Positions 1 to 7,639 of a stretch of 64,000 bases of DNA are shown here, one piece after another. How positions within the stretch are numbered: the stretch's first letter is position 1; each line of letters opens with the position of its first letter. This DNA is from Arenibacter catalasegens (GTDB lineage Bacteria; Bacteroidota; Bacteroidia; Flavobacteriales; Flavobacteriaceae). The position numbers and the translations under genes were made by a program. The notes beneath the pieces are model-generated. The model ran no database searches, had not been told where the DNA came from, and saw nothing but the letters and a program-made list of their open reading frames with translations. The stretch is from the NCBI RefSeq assembly GCF_002909235.1, contig NZ_PHQQ01000023.1, positions 41,798 through 105,797 of the forward strand, in the 5' to 3' direction.

Positions 1-237
1 TCCCAGATATCTTGAGGTAACTGTTGGCCTTGGCTTAAAGCGATCAGTGTCGTTTGCAGTCCCTTCCAAGGCCATATAGGCCCATTGGAAGGCAACATTA
101 TCCTTTCCCCGTGGTTCGTCGGTCATGGCCATCTGATTGTCAGCCATGGCTTTAGACTGTTTGGACTGGTCTTTACAGCCCATCAATCCGAGAAATAAAA
201 TAAAAAGTATGGGTGTAAAACGTGACTTGAAGTTCAT
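1..237 (-). CDS. Lipoprotein, vanadium-dependent haloperoxidase-like (5' part only)
   Basis: Only the first 79 codons lie in the window; the gene runs off the left edge. The protein opens with a lipoprotein signal peptide: basic residues, a hydrophobic run and the lipobox LMGC, with the lipidated Cys at residue 21. Residues 50-79 (FQWAYMALEGTANDT, then RFKPRPTVTSRYLG) match the start of the mature part of PAP2-superfamily vanadium haloperoxidase-like proteins that I know from marine Flavobacteriaceae. The vanadate-binding residues would lie far downstream, outside the window, so halogenating activity cannot be judged. Start chosen at the only ATG ahead of the signal peptide. Confidence 0.6.
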   Translation of the reverse strand, partial: MNFKSRFTPILFILFLGLMGCKDQSKQSKAMADNQMAMTDEPRGKDNVAFQWAYMALEGTANDTDRFKPRPTVTSRYLG

Positions 238-348
238 GGTGGTTGGTTTTATGCACAACAATAGTAGAATTTTAGATGGCGTAAAAATTATTTTTTATAC
301 GAAATGATTATATTGCTTTATGAAATGGGTAATTTATTGGATAAGACC

Positions 349-1035
349 ATGAGGTGTTTAATTATTGATGATGATCCGTTGATTTGTGATTTACTTGAGC
401 ACTTTTGCAGTAAGATCAATGAAATTAAAAGTGTAACCACAACAGTATCGGGTTTCGAATCTATAAATCTTATTAACAGTTCATCATTTGATCTAATTTT
501 TTTGGACTTTAATTTACCGGATATTACTGGGAAGGATATTTTGGACCTGAATCCCAACTCTGCGGTGATTATGGTTACCTCCAACAAGGAATTTGCACTG
601 GATTCCTATAATTACCCAAAAATTGTGGATTATTTGGTAAAACCTATCGATTTCCCTAGGTTCTATAAGGGATTTCTAAGGGCTAAGGATTACATTTCCG
701 CCCATAGGAAGCAGCCTGAAAAAGACGCCCGTCTATTTATAAAGGAGGGTGGAAAATTGGTGAAAATAAAATTAAAGGAAGTCCTCTATTTTAAGTCAGA
801 GGCCAATTACATATCCATTGTCTTTAAAAACAAGAAAATATTGACCTTAATGGCCCTGAAAGATCTAGAGTCAAAGCTTCCCGATTATTTTCAACGTGTG
901 CATCGCTCTTATATCCTAAATCTCAATATGATAGACGTGATACACACAGGTGCCGTGGAAATAAATATGGACAACATACCTGTAAGTCTAAGCTATGCTC
1001 AGGAGTTGCTTAGGAAGATCGATCTTTTAAATTGA
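349..1035 (+). CDS. LytTR-family response regulator
   Basis: A 228-residue response regulator with an N-terminal receiver domain (acidic triad IIDDD at residues 5-9, phospho-acceptor Asp53 in FLDFNL, Lys98 in LVKP) and a C-terminal LytTR DNA-binding domain from about residue 125 (LKEVLYFKSEANYISI, RVHRSYILNL). Members regulate transcription after phosphorylation by a histidine kinase. An ATG at 304 would add 15 residues unlike the family; the ATG at 349 puts the receiver domain at the N terminus as usual, so it is preferred. The 3' end overlaps the hybrid kinase on the other strand by 26 bp. The partner kinase is not certain. Confidence 0.9.
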   Translation: MRCLIIDDDPLICDLLEHFCSKINEIKSVTTTVSGFESINLINSSSFDLIFLDFNLPDITGKDILDLNPNSAVIMVTSNKEFALDSYNYPKIVDYLVKPIDFPRFYKGFLRAKDYISAHRKQPEKDARLFIKEGGKLVKIKLKEVLYFKSEANYISIVFKNKKILTLMALKDLESKLPDYFQRVHRSYILNLNMIDVIHTGAVEINMDNIPVSLSYAQELLRKIDLLN

Positions 1036-3652
1036 GATATATCTCTACTCTAAAGCAGCATAAATAATGGGAAAAGGCATTATTTATGACACCCAGGTCA
1101 TCGCTATTTAAGGAAATAATTTTTTCAGGAAGTACCTTGGAAAGAGTAGTTAATCCAAGAATATTGATATGGGCGATTAGTTTGTGCATTATGGATTCCC
1201 ATATAATCTGGTCTTTGGCCTCCGTATTTTTGTTTATTTGGTTGATATAGTTTTTGAATTCTGTCTCCAGTAATTTAAGGACCTTATCAATTTTGAGGGT
1301 ATCATTGTCATAATTCTTATAGATACTTGAAAAATTTGGGGATTCAAACTCATTGCTACCCAAAATTTTATATACGGTATCCTTAAAGCGCTCTATTTGG
1401 AAGGGTTTTTGAAAATATTCACACTTTAAAGTCCCTTCTTCAATGGGGTCTAAGGCTGAAACAATAATAATGGGACAGTTTATTTTTTTAGTTTTGATCC
1501 AGTCGTTTAAGTCATCCTGTATTTTTTCATTCTCTAGCATTAGATCACTTATTATTAAATCTGGAGAATCTGCCATGAGTATGTTCAATGCCCCTTCCAA
1601 AGAATTGGTCTGCAATAAAGTAATGTTCCCGGATTTCAAAACATAATTTATTAATTCGGAAGTGGATGCATCGTCCTCTATGTGCAGAATGCTGTATTGG
1701 CCACTTAGTTGCGGCAGGGGAAAGGCTGACAAAGGTTCAGGTTTAGGCAATTTAAGCGATGAGGTGGAAAGGGTTGGTAGGCTAATCCAAAATTCAGACC
1801 CTATTTCTTTTTGTGAAGAGGCTTTTAGGGTACCTCCGAACAGTGTTGTTAATTGTTTTACAATGGAGAGGCCAAGTCCATAACTACCATATCTTCCGGA
1901 CAGATTATTTTTTTCCATAAAAAAACGGTCATTGATCCTATTAAGGTTTTTTGGAAGTACACCTACACCAGTATCGTTCACTTTAATATTTAACACTTGA
2001 CTTTCAGTACCATTAATATAGGCAGACAGGTCTATGGTACCCTTCTTGGTATATTTTATGGCATTCACCACTAGGTTTGTGATAATTTGTGTTAATCTCA
2101 AAGCATCAGTCTGAAATAGCCCAGTTTTAAGTTTATCCTCAATTTGCAGGTTGAATGTTAATCCTTTTTGAACTGCTTCGTATAAATAAGTAGAATGAAT
2201 ATCGCTCAAGAGTTCTGCAATATTGGTGGGTTCCAATTCAATTTGAAGTTTACCTTCAACCAATTTTTGGTGGTCTAAAACGTCGTAAACCAAACCGGCC
2301 AAACTATTGGAGCTTCTTTCCAAAGCATGGATTATAGGTAATTGAGAATCGGATGCATTTTTATGTAACAGTTTTGTAAGGCCTAAAATGGCGTTAAGGG
2401 GTGTACGCAATTCATGGCTCATATTTTGCAAAAATTCATCACGCTGTTTTCTGGCAGTATGTTCCTTTTCTAATGCAGTGTTCAAGTCAAGTACATTTTG
2501 ATCAATTTTGACCCTCATTTTGGAGAAAGTATTGGCAAGAATTCCTATTTCGTCCTTTCTATTGGTAGGCAGCGAATGTTCCTCTGGAATACCAAGGTCA
2601 TAATTGCTGATCGCTTTGGTAATCTTGATAATTTTTTTAGAAAATAGATTAGTGAAAAACCAGGAAAGCAGAATGGAAAACAAGCATACCCATAGTAAGG
2701 TTTGTATACTTTGCGTGCGTACTGTAAGCACATTTTTTAGTAAAATATTCTGTTCCATATTGGAAATCAGATATATTTTTCGCTTTCCATCGAAATACGG
2801 TAACTCCTTGAGGTAACTTAAATAATTGGCCTGGGGAGAATTTGTTAGTTGATGAAAACCCTCTTTTAATGGTTCAATGGAATTTTCTCCAGTATTATAA
2901 TCGGAGAAAAAGTTTTGGAATTCTTTGGTCTGTAGGCCAAACTGCTGAGACCTGTCATGGGAATATAAGTACTGGCCCTTGGAATCTATTAGATAAAATT
3001 GACTGTCACTACCGGCTATATTATCCAAGTTACGATATAACGGATTTAGGTTAATATTGATTATAAGGATACCAACTTTTTTGTTTTCACTGTTAAAAAT
3101 GGGACTTGCGACTCGCAGGGTAGGGGTGTATGGAGAACTGATTACACCGTATTCTTCGTTTAAATTAATATTGGAAAAGTAGTGCTCGCCTTTATTTATT
3201 TGGATGGCCTCTTTAAAATATTCACGATCTCCTTTTTGTTGTAGGTTGTTGGACTTCTGAACTTTGCCCTTTTCCTTGTCAAAACGAATAATTTCTTTTC
3301 CATTTTCATCGGCGTCCAGCAATCTAATTTGAAAATAGGTTTCTTTGTTTTCAAGAATAACACTAAACAGTTGATCTATATCGCTTGTAGTTTTTACAGA
3401 AGGACGGTGTATATGCTCTTGTATAGTAGGACTCAAAGCTATGACTGCAATGTCATTGGTTACTTCATTAAGTAAAGCATAGAACGATTGTTCCGCCAAT
3501 TCAGAGGCCTGCATCATACGTTCTTTTGAATGTGCCGTAATAACTTGGGATGCCTTTCTGAAAACCAAATACCCAGATAGCAGAATGGAGAAAATGATTA
3601 GACCAGTAAAAAAAAGGGCAAAACGGGTTACTATGGAATGTCTTAATTTCAT
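1010..3652 (-). CDS. Hybrid sensor histidine kinase (Cache-HAMP-HisKA-HATPase-REC)
   Basis: 880 residues. Order: membrane segment about 10-32; periplasmic Cache-like sensor about 40-305; second membrane segment about 318-337; HAMP linker about 338-395; HisKA with phospho-acceptor His413 in MSHELRTPLN; HATPase_c with N-box NLVVNAIKYTKKG (526-538) and glycine boxes (NDTGVG, YGLGLSI); receiver domain about 653-765 with Asp703 in ISDLML; then about 105 residues with HKLIAHINILGL that may be an Hpt-like phosphotransfer module. This makes it a membrane-bound hybrid kinase able to pass phosphate internally. Ligand unknown. It meets the LytTR regulator tail to tail, so the two are not one operon, although pairing is possible. 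Confidence 0.9.
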   Translation of the reverse strand: MKLRHSIVTRFALFFTGLIIFSILLSGYLVFRKASQVITAHSKERMMQASELAEQSFYALLNEVTNDIAVIALSPTIQEHIHRPSVKTTSDIDQLFSVILENKETYFQIRLLDADENGKEIIRFDKEKGKVQKSNNLQQKGDREYFKEAIQINKGEHYFSNINLNEEYGVISSPYTPTLRVASPIFNSENKKVGILIININLNPLYRNLDNIAGSDSQFYLIDSKGQYLYSHDRSQQFGLQTKEFQNFFSDYNTGENSIEPLKEGFHQLTNSPQANYLSYLKELPYFDGKRKIYLISNMEQNILLKNVLTVRTQSIQTLLWVCLFSILLSWFFTNLFSKKIIKITKAISNYDLGIPEEHSLPTNRKDEIGILANTFSKMRVKIDQNVLDLNTALEKEHTARKQRDEFLQNMSHELRTPLNAILGLTKLLHKNASDSQLPIIHALERSSNSLAGLVYDVLDHQKLVEGKLQIELEPTNIAELLSDIHSTYLYEAVQKGLTFNLQIEDKLKTGLFQTDALRLTQIITNLVVNAIKYTKKGTIDLSAYINGTESQVLNIKVNDTGVGVLPKNLNRINDRFFMEKNNLSGRYGSYGLGLSIVKQLTTLFGGTLKASSQKEIGSEFWISLPTLSTSSLKLPKPEPLSAFPLPQLSGQYSILHIEDDASTSELINYVLKSGNITLLQTNSLEGALNILMADSPDLIISDLMLENEKIQDDLNDWIKTKKINCPIIIVSALDPIEEGTLKCEYFQKPFQIERFKDTVYKILGSNEFESPNFSSIYKNYDNDTLKIDKVLKLLETEFKNYINQINKNTEAKDQIIWESIMHKLIAHINILGLTTLSKVLPEKIISLNSDDLGVINNAFSHYLCCFRVEIYLNLKDRSS

Positions 3653-3857
3653 TTAATGGCCAATATAAAGTATATAAAAGTAATTTATTCTTTATTGGAT
3701 TGAAAACAAAAGCTTTTGTGAACCTTCCTTTGGTTATAACATTGGGGAATTCTGTTTTATCCATACTTAGATTAACCTTATGGGTTTAAAAGTTACATTA
3801 TGAGTGGTTTGTGAAGGTGAGTAATACTATATGGAAAAAAGAAATAACCATTTTAGC

Positions 3858-3865
3858 TATATTTG
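3858..3865 (+). promoter_or_regulatory. Candidate -7 element before the membrane hydroxylase
   Basis: TATATTTG fits the Bacteroidota -7 consensus TAnnTTTG and lies 28 bp before the start codon. No convincing TTG -33 element is seen 17-23 bp upstream, so this is a weak call. Confidence 0.4.
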
Positions 3866-3893
3866 TTAGCGCCTATAAAATTAACTTTGATTA

Positions 3894-5162
3894 ATGGAAA
3901 CCTACGCCACGGCACTTTTATATGCCATCCCATTTTTTGTAATCCTTTTGACGATAGAGATAACCTATGGCTATTTTGTTAAGAAACAAATGCATAAGGT
4001 TATGGACACGGTTTCCAGTATTAGTTCTGGACTTACCAATATAATCAAGGATACTTTAGGCCTTGCATTGATTGTGGTTTCTTATCCATTCTTGTTGGAA
4101 CATTTGGCAATTACAGAAATTAAGGCTACCTGGTTGGTTTGGACCATTGCTTTTATAGTGCTCGATTTTGCGGGTTACTGGAACCATAGGTTAAGTCATA
4201 AGGTCAATATTTTTTGGAATCAGCATGTAATCCATCACAGCAGTGAAGAGTTTAATTTGGCATGCGCCCTTAGACAACCAATTAGTAACCTAATAGGCTA
4301 TTTTTCGTTGTTTCTGGTTCCTGCGGCCGTTTTCGGGGTTCCCCATTTAGTCATAGCTATTTTGGCTCCCATACATTTGTTTGCCCAGTTTTGGTACCAT
4401 ACCAGACATATTGGAAAAATGGGTTGGTTAGAATATGTCTTGGTAACCCCGTCCCAGCACAGGGTGCACCATGCCATAAATCCGGAATACATAGATAAGA
4501 ATTTAGGGCAGATACTTTGTGTTTGGGATCGTATGTTCAGCACATTTCAGGAGGAGTTGGACGAGGTAACTCCCCAATATGGAGTTTTGAAGCCCGCCGG
4601 AACTTGGAATCCTGTAATTATCAATTTTCAACATTTGTGGAGGATAGGCCTGGATGCATGGCGTACAAAAAGTTTTCGGGACAAATTGCGTATTTGGTTC
4701 ATGCCCACTGGCTGGAGGCCGAATGATGTAAAGGACAAGTATCCCATTACCATAATCGAAGATGTGTACCACTTTAAAAGATATGAATCCCGTGCTACCA
4801 ATAGGATCAAGTTATATGCTATTTTTCAGATGTTCATTAATTTGGTATTAATGATGTTTATGTTCTTTAATTATTCCGAAATAGGTTTTGAGGGTCTACT
4901 GGTATTCAGTGGCTTTATTTTTGTTGGAATCTATGGATATACGACTCTCATGGATAGGAAAAAGTATGCTGTTGCTATAGAGCTGATCAGGGGGTTGGCC
5001 GGAATATCGTGGATAGCTTATTTTGGGGATTGGTTTGGGCTAAACTCGTACCTTACCGTGGGCCATGTATGGGTAGGAGCTTACTTCCTAATTACCATTC
5101 TTGGTGGAGTATACTTTACCTATTTTGAAAGGGAGGAAAGGGAATTGAAAGTGGTTTCTTAA
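3894..5162 (+). CDS. Sterol desaturase / fatty acid hydroxylase superfamily protein
   Basis: 422 residues, several hydrophobic membrane segments. It has the histidine clusters that bind the di-iron centre of this superfamily: HRLSH (98-102), HVIHH (111-115), HTRH (169-172) and QHRVHH (188-193). The family inserts oxygen into lipids such as sterols, fatty acids or, for alkylglycerol monooxygenase, ether lipids; the spacing and the long C-terminal membrane part recall the last group, but substrate cannot be told from sequence. It stands alone, convergent with the ACBP end of the lipid operon on the other strand; that neighbourhood fits a lipid substrate. Confidence 0.85.
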   Translation: METYATALLYAIPFFVILLTIEITYGYFVKKQMHKVMDTVSSISSGLTNIIKDTLGLALIVVSYPFLLEHLAITEIKATWLVWTIAFIVLDFAGYWNHRLSHKVNIFWNQHVIHHSSEEFNLACALRQPISNLIGYFSLFLVPAAVFGVPHLVIAILAPIHLFAQFWYHTRHIGKMGWLEYVLVTPSQHRVHHAINPEYIDKNLGQILCVWDRMFSTFQEELDEVTPQYGVLKPAGTWNPVIINFQHLWRIGLDAWRTKSFRDKLRIWFMPTGWRPNDVKDKYPITIIEDVYHFKRYESRATNRIKLYAIFQMFINLVLMMFMFFNYSEIGFEGLLVFSGFIFVGIYGYTTLMDRKKYAVAIELIRGLAGISWIAYFGDWFGLNSYLTVGHVWVGAYFLITILGGVYFTYFEREERELKVVS

Positions 5163-5239
5163 AAATTTGAAACAACGTTCTTGAAGTGAGTATACTTTTA
5201 CTTTTGTAGTTTTGAAAATAAAATAATATGATACTTTCC

Positions 5240-5509
5240 TTATTTCTGAGCCTTTCGAACTTCTATGTCCACTAATTCAATATAACGTTCCATAGCTTCT
5301 TCAATGCTTACATTTTTGGCTTGGATAAGTGCATTGGCTTTAAAAGCATTTATTAAGGGGGTCCTGCTTCCTGGATGGCTAAAATTGCGGTTGGCAATTT
5401 TAAAATAAGCATATAGTTTTAATAAAAGATCTGCAGGGAGAGGCTCGGTGTAATCATTAATGAAATCGACCGCCGCTATAAATTCTTTATTTAGTTTATC
5501 AGTCTTCAT
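5240..5509 (-). CDS. Acyl-CoA-binding protein
   Basis: 89 residues from the ATG at 5509 (an earlier in-frame ATG at 5536 would add nine residues lying deeper in psd). The four-helix ACBP pattern is visible: LLLKLYAYFKIANR, then INAFKANALIQAK and SIEEAMERYIELVD. The protein binds long-chain acyl-CoA in the cytoplasm. One conserved position differs: the usual Lys-Trp of the third helix (KW.AW) reads KANALIQ. Last gene of the rsfS-ftsH-cdsA-psd operon, overlapping psd by 11 bp, which suggests translational coupling and a role in feeding phospholipid synthesis (inference). Confidence 0.85.
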   Translation of the reverse strand: MKTDKLNKEFIAAVDFINDYTEPLPADLLLKLYAYFKIANRNFSHPGSRTPLINAFKANALIQAKNVSIEEAMERYIELVDIEVRKAQK

Positions 5510-6173
5510 TTTCTTTTTGTACCCTTGTAGTTGCAATACATGTCTTCGCCCCTGTTACTTTTTGGTGCAATTTTACGGTTATCGCACTATTCAAAGGTAA
5601 GAACAAATCTACTCTAGAGCCAAATTTAATGAATCCTGCATCTTCGCCCTGATGAACACTTTCCCCAACTTCCGCATAATTAACAATACGACGGGCCATA
5701 GCTCCTGCGATTTGGCGGTATAGTATGTCCCCAAACTTCGGGGTATTTATGACAACCGTAGTTCTTTCGTTCTCTTCACTGGATTTAGGATGCCAGGCCA
5801 CAAGATATTTTCCAGCATGGTATTTAGAAAACTTAATAAGTCCACTTACCGGATATCTTGTTACATGTACATTTATCGGGGACATAAAAATAGAAACTTG
5901 AATACGTTTTGCCTTGAAATATTCCGTTTCCTCTACTTCTTCAATTACAACCACCTTACCATCTACGGGTGCCAATATTTCATCAAAACTTTTAGTTGCA
6001 TTCCTTTTAGGGTTTCTAAAGAATTGCAATATTAAAACGAGGATAAGCAGTGAAATTATTTGAAGTCCAAATTTAAGCCAAGTTATATCTACAAAATAAT
6101 TGGCCAATAGAATAATGGAACACACTATAATAAAGGTTGTAATAATAATTTTTTGCCCTTCTTTATGAAACAT
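5499..6173 (-). CDS. psd: Phosphatidylserine decarboxylase
   Basis: 224 residues, the short proenzyme form common in Bacteroidota. It makes phosphatidylethanolamine from phosphatidylserine at the inner membrane. Two hydrophobic segments lie at about residues 10-50. The self-cleavage site is FGSR near residues 184-187; cleavage before Ser186 leaves the pyruvoyl group on the small alpha chain. PINVHVTRYPVSG (about 98-110) is the conserved core. It overlaps cdsA by 11 bp upstream and ACBP by 11 bp downstream, so the three lipid genes are almost certainly co-translated. Confidence 0.95.
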   Translation of the reverse strand: MFHKEGQKIIITTFIIVCSIILLANYFVDITWLKFGLQIISLLILVLILQFFRNPKRNATKSFDEILAPVDGKVVVIEEVEETEYFKAKRIQVSIFMSPINVHVTRYPVSGLIKFSKYHAGKYLVAWHPKSSEENERTTVVINTPKFGDILYRQIAGAMARRIVNYAEVGESVHQGEDAGFIKFGSRVDLFLPLNSAITVKLHQKVTGAKTCIATTRVQKENED

Positions 6174-6966
6174 GTGAAAAAATAATTAAAGTTAAATATG
6201 CAAAAGGTGCTGCAAACACCAAACTGTCCAACCTGTCCAACATTCCACCATGTCCAGGTAATATAGCACCACTATCTTTGACCCCGGCGGACCTTTTAAA
6301 TTTAGATTCTATTAGGTCGCCCAAACCACCTGTCAATACAATGACCGATGCTAGTATTAACCATTGTGTCAATGAAATATTGGTTTCATATTTCGACAAA
6401 AAATAGGCTGCGGCCAATGCAAAAACAAATCCTCCTATTGCTCCCTCAATTGTTTTTTTCGGGGAAATGGACGGAAACAATTTATTGCGACCTATACTTT
6501 TGCCCACCAAGTAAGCAAATGTGTCGCTCACCCAGATAAGGATAAATACGCCCATAATCAGAAACTGGGCAAATTCATTGTCTTTATAGGGAATCATCGT
6601 TAGGAAAATACAACCTCCCCCTATATAAAATAAACCTATTATAAATTTTTGAAATGTGTTGAACAATTTTTCCTTTCCTGAAAAGAGGTAGTACAACAAT
6701 ATAAAGTTAATGGTTATTGTAATAAACATCAAAATATTGATGAGGATCTTATCATCGATCAGATATATAAATGCCCACCAAAGTGCCAAATAGGCAATAA
6801 AAATGTGATATCCGGGAAGTTTTACCATACGTTTGTATTCGTATAGGCAGGCCAATCCAAAGGTCATAAACAAAAAGTCAAAAGCATCAGAGCTCAGAAA
6901 TACGGCGGAAAGTAGTAAAATTACATATACCGCACCTGTAAGTAAGCGCCTTAAAATTTCTCTCAT
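6163..6966 (-). CDS. cdsA: Phosphatidate cytidylyltransferase (CDP-diglyceride synthase)
   Basis: 267 residues with about seven to eight membrane segments. The CTP-transferase signature is complete: SDT at 147-149, GDLIESKFKR at 216-225 and GHGGMLDRLDS at 238-248. The enzyme makes CDP-diacylglycerol, the precursor of phosphatidylserine, so it supplies the pathway that psd finishes. One base separates it from the LUD gene upstream and it overlaps psd downstream. Confidence 0.95.
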   Translation of the reverse strand: MREILRRLLTGAVYVILLLSAVFLSSDAFDFLFMTFGLACLYEYKRMVKLPGYHIFIAYLALWWAFIYLIDDKILINILMFITITINFILLYYLFSGKEKLFNTFQKFIIGLFYIGGGCIFLTMIPYKDNEFAQFLIMGVFILIWVSDTFAYLVGKSIGRNKLFPSISPKKTIEGAIGGFVFALAAAYFLSKYETNISLTQWLILASVIVLTGGLGDLIESKFKRSAGVKDSGAILPGHGGMLDRLDSLVFAAPFAYLTLIIFSHVS

Positions 6967-6967
6967 G

Positions 6968-7579
6968 TTATAAGTCTTCCAGAAGTAAAAGATAAAGATT
7001 TTTAGAACTACTTCCGTAAGTTAAGAAATCGTCTGAATTTTCGGCTGTGGGTTGAAAATGTTTAATGGTGGTGATGTTCGCGGGAATTACATTCTTGTAC
7101 TTCTTTTTAATTGTTTTTAATCCCTCACCAATGGATTCTACCATTTGACTGGTAGTGGCAAAAACAATAACATTTGATGGTAATTCGTGAAGTTTTCTTT
7201 CCTTTAGTTGGTTGGAGCAAACTAAAATGGAGCCATTTTGCGCTATTAAATGTTCACAGGTGGTAAAAAATATTTCACTCTTATTGGGGTGGTCGGTGAA
7301 ATTTATTTCCTGTTTGGCAAATTTATCTTCCAATCTCTTGTCCATTGAAAAGAAGGTCTGATCTTGCCATTCGTTCTCAATGATAATATTGTCCAAATTG
7401 GTAAATACCTCGCTAATGGAGTCGCAATACAAGAACTTTCCACCGTTATGTTTAAAATTAATGGTAAACTTTTCGTCAACGGGAATATTTAAGTCGGGCA
7501 TATGCTGCCCTCTTGTTTCCACAGTTTCTTTGGAAACTCCTTTTTTCCCTCCCCCAAAAAGTTTATCAAATAACCCCAT
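6968..7579 (-). CDS. LUD (LutC/YkgG) domain protein
   Basis: 203 residues. The C-terminal two thirds (SEIFFTTCEHLIAQNGS, then IVFATTSQMV and ITTIKHFQP) have the fold pattern of the LUD domain found in lactate-utilisation proteins LutB/LutC. No lutA or lutB lies nearby; instead the gene sits between ftsH and cdsA in an envelope operon, so a role in lactate oxidation is doubtful. The N-terminal start MGLFDKLFGGGKK is a short amphipathic, lysine- and glycine-rich stretch that may touch the membrane. Function in this setting unknown. Confidence 0.8.
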   Translation of the reverse strand: MGLFDKLFGGGKKGVSKETVETRGQHMPDLNIPVDEKFTINFKHNGGKFLYCDSISEVFTNLDNIIIENEWQDQTFFSMDKRLEDKFAKQEINFTDHPNKSEIFFTTCEHLIAQNGSILVCSNQLKERKLHELPSNVIVFATTSQMVESIGEGLKTIKKKYKNVIPANITTIKHFQPTAENSDDFLTYGSSSKNLYLLLLEDL

Positions 7580-7639
7580 TAATATCTAAAACGCTCCTTT
7601 GGTTCCTACGTCTATAAGAACAACGAATTATTTATTTTT

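Noticed and set aside
5199..5206. TACTTTTG promoter-like sequence on the plus strand after the hydroxylase
   Set aside because: It points only into the antisense of the ACBP gene and the nearest TTG is 15 bp away, too close.
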